Positions 52,276 to 62,884 of a DNA stretch of 64,000 nt are shown in pieces; the stretch's first letter is position 1; each line of letters starts with the position of its first letter. The stretch covers positions 124,001 to 188,000 of the forward strand of contig WNNJ02001053.1 in the NCBI GenBank assembly GCA_012934845.2. The letters are read 5' to 3'. This stretch comes from Pomphorhynchus laevis. Lineage: Eukaryota > Acanthocephala > Palaeacanthocephala > Echinorhynchida > Pomphorhynchidae. The notes below the pieces were generated by a model. The model ran no database searches and was not told the origin of the DNA. It saw only the letters and a list, made by a program, of their open reading frames with translations. The position numbers and the translations under genes were made by a program.

Positions 52276-54960
52276 TATGTTGAACCAGCCTACAATTTTC
52301 TTGCATTTTGGAGCCGTCGCCAGAATGCTGACAGCATTTCCTCGTTGGATGGTATTCCCACATCAAACATTTCTCTTCACGCCAAAATAAAATGGTGACT
52401 CCATCAGGTTGTCGACCGTCCAAAATGCATACAATGGATATCTCTAGAATGTTTGGGGCGTTGACGGTGTTGAGGACTCTGCTTATCACTGAATTTATTT
52501 CCGCGTGTCTGGGTAATCTGCCTCTCGAAATTCTGCATGCTAATCCCTGTCGTCCTGAATCGTCAACAGACGCTCCATAATGACATATGTATGGAGTACA
52601 TGTAGGAAGGCCTTGTCTTAGGGAAATGCTCAATCTCACAACCTCGTCATCGAGCTAAGTTCACAGGGCACTAATGGGAACTGTGTTTACCAAGCACCAG
52701 ACTCACTTATGGATACCGCCATAATTGGCACGCGAGATGCCTCGTCTTCCAAACCTTCAATTAAAGTTTCATGAGCTTGTTTAACGAAGGGAGTGTCCCA
52801 GGCGGATTGTTTATGGCTTTTAGACGGTGCCTCACTGAGACCCGTCTTGGCCAACCAAGTTGAGTAGACAGTGCCAAAACGTGGGTAATGTGTAGAGTTA
52901 TTCAAAAGAATGTTGACACAGTCTTCTGTTGCCACTACAGACGATAAAAAAGGCGGAAGAGCAATGTCCGCTGAACTGCGGATCCCCAAACCATTGAACG
53001 GCACGGGCAATGAAGCTTGACGCCAAGAATCGTTCGTTATCGCGCAATTTGTGATGTGGGATAAATATTTTTCCAGTACACTATCGAGCTTATAGAGTTC
53101 CGTGTACATGTTGAAGCAAGTAGTTGTCAGGAACTTATCAAGCTGTCTGGGCATGTAAAGACAGTTTTTACAAGGAAAAGGGACTCGTGAGCACGAAGCT
53201 CGCAAACCCTACTGCACATCAATACCAATTGCTACTCGCTCTGAGCCAAATCTTTCGGTGAATTCTCTTCAACGACAACGCTTCCAAGAATTCGCAAATT
53301 TTCCCTACCAATCACTTTTATGTTTAAGGCAACAGATGAAAAGGTAGTTGTCATCTGTTCGATTTCATGTTCCTTCCATATTCAGAAACATGAGCTCACA
53401 TTTGCCTGCATTGAGCTCCAGACCTATTCGGTTAGCTGATGCCAAAATCCTCTCCAAATCGTGCAGCACAACAAATGAATCTCCTCCAAGCGTTGCGTCG
53501 TCCAAGTAGCACGCGTTAAAGATGGATTACATTTGGTCAAAAAGGCCTGTCTTTGACCAAATGATTCGATCTTCATAAACCAGAGGAGTCTGAGAGCCGT
53601 AGGCAGTTTGTAAATTTGGAAATGCTTCCGGGACGTGTTCTTTTACAGCTTCGAGAGGAACACCGCGATCTATGGTGTTAAAAGCATTTCGAAAGTCTAT
53701 TTTGAGAACAACTGTGGGCTGTTGGCAGTTTATTATGAATGATCGAACTGCGTGAACAATCGCTTCTGCTCCGCATGGTGTACAACACCCTAGTTGGTAT
53801 GGACGGAGGTGATCACCTACTTTTTGTGATATCCTTATACACAGTATCTTGGCAGCAATTCGACGGAGTGTGCTCCCAATTGCGATTGGGCGAATCCCGC
53901 CATCCTTGTTATTAAGTTCACACAAAGACGCAGAAAAGAAAAGCTGCACTCCTTCCGCGACGAAATTGTCATTGATAAAACCATCGATTACACGAGAAAG
54001 AGCGAGTTCCAGAGACGGATCTGCATCACCAGTGCTATAGGACATCATGTCTTTCAAGTGCTGAGGGCGAAGGCCATCCATACCATGTCTCGAACCATTG
54101 TCGAAACTCGAAATGACCCCTCTTATCTCGAAAGAGTTGGAACGACTCGAATTTTCTGGAGAATAGTTTTGAGGAATGAAACTATCTCTTGTGTATGAAG
54201 GGTGCATTTCCTTAAGGGACTGAAAGGAACTCTCTCTATATTATCAGCAAAGAAGTCAGATGATGTGAGTAGCCGTACAGCCCCACGAACATCACAGTTT
54301 GTAGCTTGATAGAAACTCGTTCGCACAATGTTTTTGATTTCGCAGCCTTCGAATGTGCGTTATTTTTCATTGGTATACAAGGGTCCGATTGTTGGGTAAT
54401 CTTAAGGAAGCTATCATCAAACTTCAAAATTCTATCCTTGATCATAGATGTAAGGGATCGCCCGAATGATTCACCTGATGTAAGCACGAGTCTAGAGAAA
54501 GTGAATAACCGAATCCAGCTTGTTGGACTGTTCTCTTCCTCACAGTCATTTAAGAGGCGGGTAAATGCCTTAGCTATATTTTATCTAGCGCCCTTCGGTA
54601 TTCTTTTCAAAACCGATTTAGGGAGATGCTGGGACAGCTGATCTAAGAAGGGTATATCGTTCAATTTTAAGACATTAAGAGCTGGGTTATTTGCAGTTTG
54701 TTGATGTTGTAATGCAGAAAGTGTACGACCAGACCCCTCACACCTGGAACGAAGGAGCCCGTGAACTCGGAATTTTCCAAATTTGGTGATCCTGCAAGAA
54801 ATTTTGCAAATTGGACATTCCCACTCGACAGGGACAGGTTGAGTGGAGTGGGTAACGTCAGATTGAGGAGGCACATACTCGGCAAGCTGCGGGTCACTTA
54901 TCATATGTGGGTATGACGATCCATCGGCGGTTGATGATTTTGTCGCGAATCTGGGCTTAC
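52276..54960 (-). pseudogene. LINE-C2: YLDD-type non-LTR retrotransposon, multiply broken
   Basis: From the 5' side: a zinc-finger-like block CPICKISCRITKFGKFRVHG (54840-54780), a linker, then 54207-53527 with GSRHGMDGLRPQHLKDMMS, GGIRPIAIGSTLRRIAAKIL, VLKIDFRNAFNTIDRG (motif A). Motif B (QQGDPLGP) is deleted; motif C follows as ACYLDDATLGGD at about 53508-53480 and ELNAGKCELMF. Then QLDKFLTTTCFNMYTELYKL, SWRQASLPVPFNGLGIRSSA (53205-52930), YICHYGASVDDSGRQGL, RGRLPRHAEINSVISRVL and RQPDGVTILFWREEKCLMW (52550-52390). This is the C.CG..VD..G.HGL..., GR..RH...N, RPDG.T order of this LINE type. The order is complete except for motif B and the extreme C-terminus; frame changes are frequent. Confidence 0.85.
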
Positions 54961-55268
54961 TTTGCTGCTTATCTACGTAGTCTGCCTTGTAAACTTTGTT
55001 ATGACTTTCGTAGATTCGTCGATGTGGTGTCCACTTAAAGTTGTTGAATGAGATTTGGCACTTGTAATTGTCTAAGCAATTGTAATCGTTGTTGATGGAT
55101 ATAACGCACTATTAAATCGTTGTAATCGATGTAATCGATGTAATCGTTAAAGTAATCGTTTTAATCAATTAAATCGTTGTTAGTCCGCAAGTCGTTAGTT
55201 GTGTGTTTAAGCTCTTAAAATTTTTGTTTGTATGTTATTTATTGTATATATTAATCTTTCAATTTTTT
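54961..55268 (-). promoter_or_regulatory. LINE-C2 leader with short repeats
   Basis: Upstream of the zinc-finger block. 55060-55165 contains about nine imperfect copies of gtaatcg(a/t)t, for example tgtaatcgatgtaatcgatg. The word tgtgtttaagctcttaaaat recurs at about 16831. Probably the element's 5' untranslated part. Confidence 0.4.
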
Positions 55269-55395
55269 TATGTCAGCATTCTGGCGACAGCTCCAAAGGG
55301 CAAGAACATGGTAGGCTGGTGGTAGCAGCCAGTCTTGTTAAAAGAATGACATTTCTCTACTAAGAAGAACAACGTTCTCCTTAAGTCAATTGTAT
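55269..55395 (+). mobile_element. LINE-C2 3' coding fragment, opposite orientation
   Basis: tcagcattctggcgacagct and gtaggctgg match the complement of the LINE-C2 3' end at 52276-52332. So both ends of LINE-C2 carry the same piece in inverted orientation. Confidence 0.6.
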
Positions 55396-55472
55396 TAATT
55401 AAATGATTATTAAATTTTGATTTAGCAAAAAAATTAAATACGTAGACTCTGTTAGCCGATTTGATTCATTTT
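55396..55472 (+). repeat. PLE-A distal 3' tail
   Basis: ttaaattttgatttagc joined to aaatacgtagactctgttag, then cgatttgattc. The joint lacks the usual attattatg segment between them. Confidence 0.65.
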
Positions 55473-56480
55473 TACAGTCGATTAGACAACGGGAGTGAAA
55501 TTCACAACATGGCATAGGTGTGTAGTCAGACCAATCAACATGCGGCATATTAAGATTGCCTATCAAGACAAACGGATGTGAGGCGTGCACACGTAAATCA
55601 GCCATCAAGCTGGTAGAGTCAGATAAAGGAGAACAGTAAACTGCTCTTACCTTACATAACAAAGTGTCAACAGCTTCAAATACGAAACTATATCGATTCA
55701 TAGTGTCCACTCGGGTCACACGAAATGACAATGACACGTAAGATATATCCTCAGAGATAGACCAGCACCCCTCCGCCTCGACGAGACACCCTGTCAGTCT
55801 GATGACAAACATATCCGTCAATGTTTATTTCACTATTATCATTGGATGAATTGATTCAGTTTCACAAAATACGCCAACTTCCGGTTTCAAACTGTGAACA
55901 CGGCTCACAAGCTTATCCTTCTTGGAAAATAGACCACGGATATTCGACATCATTAGAATTAGACCATTAGCTTCACAATTTTGGTCTCTGATCACCTTGT
56001 CAAAAGATAAGTCAATGGTACTCCCACTTAATTTATACCCTCGAATTTAGGGAATGAATGGGGCTGCTGCAACGGGAGAGGTGCAGTAGTCGCACTGGGT
56101 GACGCGATGTAGCTCTTCGTCATACTCGTCAACCCAGTTGAAAGTTGACGTGCGCTGCACCACGCAAAAATTCCTGATCATAAGATTGTGCTCTCCTTTT
56201 GAGCGCCAATCACGAATTTCCTTAATAACCGCCTTATGGAGCATCCTATCTTCTCTGCTGAGATATCTTAATAAACGAATAACAGATCCTCTGAGACGAT
56301 GAGAGTGATAAAATATCTAAATCAGCAAGTTTATCATTAGAGAAAACCACCTTTAGCAGCCGAAGACTACCATGGCAATTTTTGAAGGTCTTCCTAAACG
56401 AAAGATAGACTCAACGTGAATTCCTGTGCGAGTTTCGATTTAAGAGTCGGCACAGTAATAAACACAGTATTGTGCGATAC
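55473..56480 (-). pseudogene. LINE-I: end of ORF1 and APE endonuclease
   Basis: Reading leftward from 56470: GIHVESIFRLGRPSKIA, a broken DILSL-type segment, HKAVIKEIRDWRSKGEHNLM, RNFCVVQRT and PFIP-stop (ORF1 C-terminus; LINE-F ORF1 has VALFRLGKRDT, LLKDLDALQREK, ASRVALGESNLCVQNFQVV at the same place). Then the endonuclease: LMMSNIRGLFSKKDKLVSRV, VGVFCETES, a frame change, SFVFEAVDTLLCK, VYCSPLSDS and PFVLIGNLNMPHVDW (GDLN changed to GNLN). The catalytic SDH motif is missing. It is a relative of LINE-F truncated at both ends, with frame changes. Confidence 0.7.
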
Positions 56481-57017
56481 TTAGCATATAAAGAATTGAC
56501 AAACGTTCACTATCATTCTGCCGATACAGACACAATTTGAAACCTCGCCGAAGAATCCTCTTCAAATTCTTAATTTCTCATTTGGTCATAAGAAACGATG
56601 AATGAATACCGTATTCAATATGTTGCATGACTAATAAGTTAAATACAAAATTTAAAGGTATTTAAGGATAGTGAGACGAAACAAATGCTAATGAAAAATA
56701 ACGCTTTTCTAGCTTTAGTAATGCGCTTATCTACATATGCCCTTGTCTTGGGATTACGTTGCCATATAATTCTCAGGTCATTAACCGCATTTAACCTTTC
56801 TGTGACATTAAATCCATGTCGTGAACAGCTTAAAAAAAAGTTTGAGATAAAATAACATACAATTGATAAGCAAGACGAGTGTAAACAGCTGTGTATAATT
56901 AAATACAATCATATGTTACAATCAAAGTTGCAATTTTATCCTGAAAGCAAAGTGTACTATTTTTACAAAGGACTGTGAAATTTCCTGTTTATATATAATA
57001 AAGAGACTATATATAAC
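56481..57017. other. spacer upstream of LINE-F copy 2
   Basis: No recognised coding region; the first part may hold decayed LINE-I ORF1 sequence. The open frame at 56639-56908 on the minus strand has no family match. Confidence 0.4.
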
Positions 57018-57059
57018 AAGAGACTTTACTCTGATAAAGTCTGAATATACATACATATA
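57018..57059 (+). promoter_or_regulatory. LINE-F 5' leader
   Basis: caagagactttactctgata, then aagtctgaatatac, precede the ORF1 ATG in both LINE-F copies, whereas sequence further upstream differs. The LINE-F 5' end is therefore close to 57018, and the two copies are independent insertions. Confidence 0.6.
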
Positions 57060-58220
57060 ATGGTCAAACAGAGGAAGACTACAAAGCGAGGTGATGCTGC
57101 CAAGTTCGTGGATTATCAGGTTCGGTGTTCAAGTGAAGATTGTCATGTGTGGACAAGTGTTTCAGTTCCCGGGGAAAAGAAAACAGCTCTGTCTAATGCA
57201 TCTTTCTACTGCGGGTACTGCTGCGCATCTTTGATAAATGATTTGAAGACGGAATCTACCCCCTTGGTTGTCGGTCAGTCGAGTTGTAATTCTCTTGGAC
57301 CCATATCAGCTCCACCAATTCCAAAAAGCATAAGTGCCGGTCAAAGTAAGGAAGTTCTTATTTCCAAATCTACTAAGAATGTTGAAAATTCCAGTCATAG
57401 TGATGGAAGCTATTCTAACTCTATATATCCCTCCTCAAGTCTTAACTCTATATATCCCTCCTCAAGTCTTGCAAATAATCCAATGAATATAGATTTAACT
57501 GTAGAGGGTGAGACTGTAGCCATGGATGTTCCAGTGCATTTACCTGATGTTACTAATGATGAAAATACATATTGTCAGGTTTTGAATCATGGTCACATGT
57601 CTGATAATGGGACTGTCAAAAAGAAGGAACAAGCGTCAACGATAAGTCAACATATACTATCCGCAGTGTCACGTGACAGTCTCGAATTGCAAATTGGTAA
57701 TAATAGGAAACACACCGCTGATCGATGTAGATCTGTTATTCTGGCCAATGTAAGAGAATCTTTATTTGAGAACGCACAAGTACGTCTTAACGAGGACGTT
57801 CAGAGTGTGAGATTTATATTGACGCAGGTACTTGGTTCTTGCAATGTGGATATTGTCAAACGTGTTAAACTCGTTGCATTATTTCGACTGGGTAAGCGTG
57901 ATACACTTAGTAATAGGCCGCGTTTACTCAAGGCCGTATTTAGAGAGCAGTCACATGCTGAGTTAATTCTTCGGAATTCATATCGTTTAAAAGGATCCCA
58001 TGTTAGTCTCTTAAAAGATCTTGACGCTCTTCAAAGAGAGAAATTGTCTCAAGCTAAGAAAGAACTTGCATCTCGTGTTGCACTTGGTGAGAGCAATCTA
58101 TGTGTGCAAAATTTTCAAGTAGTGAGGCGACGCATTCGAATCAGTTGGTCCCCATTAGATGTATCGCCTCTCATGAATGTGGAGGGTTTTGGCAAGGTCT
58201 TACAGCATATAAGTGCCTAG
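57060..58220 (+). CDS. LINE-F copy 2, ORF1: zinc-finger protein (intact ORF)
   Basis: 386 codons from ATG 57060. N-terminal zinc knuckle C23-x4-C28-x22-C51-x2-C54 with W31, the same spacing as LINE-B ORF1. A Ser-rich linker has the tandem YPSSSLNSIYPSSSL (about 125-140). The C-terminal half (QIGNNRKHTADRCRSVILAN, VALFRLGKRDTLSNRPRLLK, AVFREQSHAELILRNSYRLK, LDALQREKLSQAKKELASRV, LGESNLCVQNFQVVRRR) has the shape of an ORF1 RNA-binding module: a strand block, then a charged helix. The likely role is LINE ribonucleoprotein assembly. ORF2 starts in another frame inside the last 120 bp. Copy 1 has lost part of this module. Confidence 0.9.
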   Translation: MVKQRKTTKRGDAAKFVDYQVRCSSEDCHVWTSVSVPGEKKTALSNASFYCGYCCASLINDLKTESTPLVVGQSSCNSLGPISAPPIPKSISAGQSKEVLISKSTKNVENSSHSDGSYSNSIYPSSSLNSIYPSSSLANNPMNIDLTVEGETVAMDVPVHLPDVTNDENTYCQVLNHGHMSDNGTVKKKEQASTISQHILSAVSRDSLELQIGNNRKHTADRCRSVILANVRESLFENAQVRLNEDVQSVRFILTQVLGSCNVDIVKRVKLVALFRLGKRDTLSNRPRLLKAVFREQSHAELILRNSYRLKGSHVSLLKDLDALQREKLSQAKKELASRVALGESNLCVQNFQVVRRRIRISWSPLDVSPLMNVEGFGKVLQHISA

Positions 58221-61092
58221 CTGATTTGGGATCTGAAGTGTGTCAGATTGCTAGAGATGATATTATTACTCGCACTGGTGTGAATAAAAGTCATAGTATA
58301 TTTTATTGTAATGTTCGGAGCTTGTTACAGAAAGTCGATGAGCTAAAGTTTAGGATCGAGTCTGTGAATCCCATTATAGTTGGTATTACAGAATCTTGGC
58401 TTAATTGTGATGTATCCGATGCTGAGGTATCCATCCCAGGCTATTCTTTGTTCCGTAGTGATCGGATAGGGGGTAGGGGTGGTGGCGTAGCTCTCTTTAT
58501 GAGAGACGAAGTTAAGGTGCGCGTTTTGAGTAAGTCGTCTATTGATAGAGTTGAGAGTTTGTGGTGTCAGGTGAAGTTTGATAACAGCTCACCCATCATA
58601 CTGGGTCTTGTGTATCGTGCTCCTTAGGCAATATCTAAGAAACTCATTGAATAGATAGAGTTGTATACGCGAGGAGATTGTGATACTGTGATAATTGGGG
58701 ATCTGAATATGCCAGATGTTGAATGGACTTCGAATACGGTTCTTCCTACTTGTGATAGTGAATCTTGTGACCTTATGGAGTGTTTTGCTTATTGTGGTCT
58801 TGCTCAGTTTGTTGATGTACATACTCGCTTTTCAAGTTGTAGTTCTTCCCTGCTTGATCTTTGCCTATCGACAAACAGTCAATTAATCAGTAGTATTTAA
58901 TATGATTCTCCTGTTGGTTTGTCTGATCACTGTGTAGTTAAAGTTTTGCTTAATATACAAATGAGGGTGTTTCATCATGCTCGGTACAAACGTCAGATTA
59001 ATGTTTTTCGGGCGAACTATGATGTTATTACATCAAAGCTGCATAGAGTAAGTTGGCCTGATCCGGCTGTTGTCGGAGTTGACGAGGCCTGGGATCATTT
59101 TCGCGTGACGCTTTATTCTCTAATGGTAAAATTCTCACCTTTAAAGTCTAAGACTAGTCGGAAAAGCGCTCGTTGGTTTGATACTGAGCTGGCTACTGCG
59201 ATGAAGGCTCGTGACTTCAGTTTCAAATGCTTTAAGGGTGGGTTTTGTGAATATGGTGTTTATAAGCAGGCGAGAAATTTCTTCAATTCTTTAAAGCGAC
59301 ATAAGCGCCATTTTTTTTTGAAAATGGTCTAGCTCATAGTTGTAGACATGATCCCAAAGCACTCTTTCTATATGTGAATAGTAGTAGGAACGCTAATAAA
59401 ACAATTGGCCAATATTTTGATAGCGTTATTGAAGACGACCTTGCTGAGATGTTCTCAAGGCATTTTTACTTGTACAAAGAGACTACAAACGAGTATTCTG
59501 AACCTATCCAGAACAGTGAGACGATAAGAGGTGCTAGTGTTTCATATCCTAGTTTAGACATAGCTAATTTGATAACTCCTGAGAAAGTTTTAGCTGAACT
59601 GCATCGTCTTAAAGAGACAAACTCCAAAGGTGCTGATTTGTTACCTTCGATATATCTTCGTCGAATAGCAGACTCAATATATACACCACTTTGTAACATA
59701 TTTCGACAATCTATTATTGATACGAATCTTCCAAAAGAGTGGAAACAATCGATCATTCACCCCATCTTCAAAAAGGGTGATAGATCTTCAGTAGACAATT
59801 ATAGACCAGTAAGTATTACTTGCTTATGTTGTAGAATGTCAGAGCGAATTATACATGGTTATATGGTCAAGTTTTATAGTGAGAATAATGTAATAGCTTC
59901 TGAGCAACATGGTTTCCGTAAGGGTTATTCGACAGTTACTAATCTACTCGCTGCCTATCTTGATTGGTCAGCTAATAAAGCCGTATCAATTGCTACTGAC
60001 ATCATATTCTTCGATTTCTCTAAGGCATTTGACAGAGTAGACCATAGACTCCTCCTAAATAAACTAGAGAAAAGTGGCATTCCATTTTTGCTTGTTAGAT
60101 GGATTTAATCGTTTTTAAGCAATCGTAGTTATTGTGTGCATGTAGATAATTTTTACTCTTCTTCGCGGCCATGTAATATAGGGGTGCCTCAAGGTTCAGT
60201 ATTGGGTCCATTGTTATTTAGTGTCTACATCAACGATATCCCGGAATTTATTGATTCTCGGATGCTTTTATATGCAGACGATTTGAAAATCTGGCGGGCA
60301 ATTCGTTCACCCAATGATATAGTTAAACTGCAACGGGATATCGATGAAGTCGAAAATTGGGCTCTGCTCAATAGGTTGATTGTAAATATATCAAAATGCA
60401 AACATTTACGTGTTCGTGGCGGAAATGCTCAATCTTTAGTTAATTATAGATTTCAAAGCAGTGATATAGAACGAGTGAACAAATATAAGGACTTGGGAGT
60501 GTGGATAAACAGTGATTTGAGTACCGTCACACATACTGAACATGCTTGTTCAAATGCGTTGGGGATAATCGGTCAACTTCGACGCACTTTCATTTCACTC
60601 AATCAATTTGCCCTACGTCTGCTAATCTTTGCTCATGTGTTGAGCCGTCTTCTATATGCTGCGCCGTGTGTGTATCCCCAAAATTCAAAAGAACATATTA
60701 GTTCAGAGAGGGTACTTCATAGAGCTACCAAGCTAGCACCGCAACTGAAATTTTTGTCGTACCCTGATCGATTAAAAGCACTTAGACTTGAGACTGTCAC
60801 GTGGACCCGCCGGTACATCGATATGAGTATGGTCTGGCAAATTCTGAATGATTTGGATCATCCACTTCGAGATTGCCTTCATTTGCGCTCATCCAATATC
60901 CTCAGAGGCCATGGTTTAACCCTGCGACGTGAAAGGATAAGAAAATCACGAGCTGTCCAATTTGATCGGCGAGTTCTATCTCTGTGGAATAGGCTTGGAG
61001 AGTCAACAGTGTGCAGTAACAATATCAACGAATTCAAAAAGAAATTACGGATGGAGGATGCCATGGGGAAAGCTGCTTTTCCGTATTTGTGA
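58100..61092 (+). pseudogene. LINE-F copy 2, ORF2: endonuclease and RT, disabled
   Basis: APE part: NVRSLLQK, ITESWLNCD, LGLVYRAP, TAG stop at 58625-58627 (also in copy 1), a second stop about 9 codons later, IIGDLNMPDVEW, TAA at 58898, GLSDHC-type SDH. A poly-T frame slip occurs at about 59315. RT: PKEWKQSIIHPIFKKGDRSS, YRPVSITCLCCRMSERI, QHGFRKGYSTVTNLL, IIFFDFSKAFDRVDH (motif A), TAA at 60106, GVPQGSVLGPLLFSVYIND (motif B), LLYADDLKIW (motif C). C-terminus: YKDLGVWI, RATKLAPQLKFLSYPDR, RGHGLTLRRERIRKSRA and LSLWNRL, ending at 61092. All domains of a CR1/jockey-like ORF2 are present, but four stops and one frameshift prevent translation. No RNase H. Confidence 0.9.
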
Positions 61093-61177
61093 TACTTTTA
61101 TTATATTTTCTTTTTTTCTGCAGTGAACCAGCCAATTAAGCCAGGCTTTTATGTGCTGTTGAAACATTAATAATAAT
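61093..61177 (+). repeat. LINE-F 3' end with AAT tail
   Basis: After the stop: ctgcagtgaaccagccaatt, then gctgttgaaacatt and (AAT)n. The LINE-H copy ends similarly (ccagccaa...gctgttg...actaataataataac at 25473-25521). The AAT-repeat end is a microsatellite tail typical of this LINE group. Confidence 0.7.
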
Positions 61178-62811
61178 AATAATAATTTCATTGGACCGAA
61201 ACACGAAAGGTAGGCGTAGGCTCACTGCTGATGAGGTCCACCTACGCTGATTGTAGTGTACAGTGCTGCATCTAGGATTAAAGACTTCACACGAGGATAA
61301 TTTATGAAGCCGACCAAATGATGATACTCGCTCGTGTATGCAATTATTCATTCTATTAACCTGGCAGATTCCGGTTTCCTGTCAAGAAAATTCAAAAGAC
61401 AGATTGTCGGTTGTTTCCGGCAACTGTAGTGCTATCTCCGTCTTTTTGTTACAAAAGACGGAAACAACGTACAGTTTGCACAAGTGGAAATGTATTCCTT
61501 ACAAACTGTATCGTTTGTTTTTACAGAAAGGCAGCAGTGGAAAATTTCAGCAGATCATTAAAGGACCGAAACACGAAAGGTAGGCGTAGGCTCACTGCTG
61601 ATGAGGTCCACCTACGCTGATTGTAGTGTACAGTGCTGCATCTAGGATTAAAGACTTCACACGGGGATAATTTTTGAAGCAGACCAAATGATGATACTCG
61701 CTCGTGTATGCAATTATTCATTCTATTAACCTGGCAGATTCCGGTTTCCTGTCAAGAAAATTCAAAAGACAGATTGTCGGTTGTTTCCGGCAACTGTAGT
61801 GCTATCTCCGTCTTTTTGTTACAAAAGACGGAAACAACGTACAGTTTGCACAAGTGGAAATGTATTCCTTACAAACTGTATCGTTTGTTTTTACAGAAAG
61901 ACAGCAGAGGAAAATTTCAGCAGATCATTAAAGGACCGAAACACGAAAGGTAGGCGTAGGCTCACTGCTGATGAGGTCCACCTACGCTGATTGTAGTGTA
62001 CAGTGCTGCATCTAGGATTAAAGACTTCACACGAGGATAATTTATGAAGCCGACCAAATGATGATACTCGCTCGTGTATGCAATTATTCATTCTATTAAC
62101 CTGGCAGATTCCGGTTTCCTGTCAAGAAAATTCAAAAGACAGATTGTCGGTTGTTTCCGGCAACTGTAGTGCTATCTCCGTCTTTTTGTTACAAAAGACG
62201 GAAACAACGTACAGTTTGCACAAGTGGAAATGTATTCCTTACAAACTGTATCGTTTGTTTTTACAGAAAGGCAGCAGAGGAAAATTTCAGCAGATCATTA
62301 AAGGACCGAAACACGAAAGGTAGGCGTAGGCTCACTGCTGATGAGGTCCACCTACGCTGATTGTAGTGTACAGTGCTGCATCTAGGATTAAAGACTTCAC
62401 ACGAGGATAATTTATGAAGCCGACCAAATGATGATACTCGCTCGTGTATGCAATTATTCATTCTATTAACCTGGCAGATTCCGGTTTCCTGTCAAGAAAA
62501 TTCAAAAGACAGATTGTCGGTTGTTTCCGGCAACTGTAGTGCTATCTCCGTCTTTTTGTTACAAAAGACGGAAACAACGTACAGTTTGCACAAGTGGAAA
62601 TGTGTTCCTTACAAACTGTATCGTTTGTTTTTACAGAAAGGCAGCAGAGGAAAATTTCAGCAGATCATTAAAGGACCGAAACACGAAAGGTAGGCGTAGG
62701 CTCACTGCTGATGAGGTCCACCTACGCTGATTGTAGTGTACAGTGCTGCATCTAGGATTAAAGACTTCACACGAGGATAATTTATGAAGCCGACCAAATA
62801 ATAATTTCATT
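61178..62811 (+). mobile_element. 370-bp tandem array, retrozyme-like, with 15-bp target duplication
   Basis: GGACCGAAACACG starts at 61193, 61563, 61933, 62303 and 62673: exactly 370 bp apart, four full units and a 126-bp partial one ending at about 62798. Units differ by only a few bases. The array is flanked by AATAATAATTTCATT at 61178-61192 and 62797-62811, so it seems to have entered the end of the LINE-F tail as a multimer. Each unit holds hammerhead core strands (separate entry) and several strong hairpins: 61410-61419 with 61459-61468, 61438-61446 with 61453-61461, 61470-61478 with 61502-61510. Open frames of 66-81 codons on both strands repeat with the unit but show no protein features. 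Tandem units, ribozyme core and duplication fit a retrozyme. A satellite array beside a LINE is the alternative. Confidence 0.75.
61933..62005 (+). ncRNA. hammerhead ribozyme core strands in the 370-bp unit
   Basis: Coordinates are for unit 3; the same bases recur every 370 bp. Strand 1: GGACC (61933-61937), GAAA (61938-61941), CAC (61942-61944). Strand 2: CACTG (61963-61967), CTGATGA (61968-61974), GGTCC (61975-61979). Strand 3: GTG (61996-61998), TA (61999-62000), CAGTG (62001-62005). Stem II GGTCC/GGACC, stem III ACAC/GTGT and stem I CAGTG/CACTG all join the invariant boxes without gaps, and the cleavage triplet is GTA before 62001. The 5'-3' order of the strands is not the usual one, so folding would join adjacent units or form a pseudoknot. 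GCGTAGG (61954-61960) also pairs with CCTACGC (61981-61987). Confidence 0.6.
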
Positions 62812-62884
62812 ATAATTTATTTCACATGATTATTTCGATTCTTTGTAGATTTGTTGAATCTAATAGCAATCGAAGTTCAGTTAA
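62812..62884. other. AT-rich spacer
   Basis: Short flank beyond the array's right target duplication; nothing recognised. Confidence 0.4.

Noticed and set aside
61338-62730. Repeated ORFs of 66-81 codons in the 370-bp units
   Set aside because: They lie on both strands over the same bases, have no recognisable features and simply repeat with the unit.
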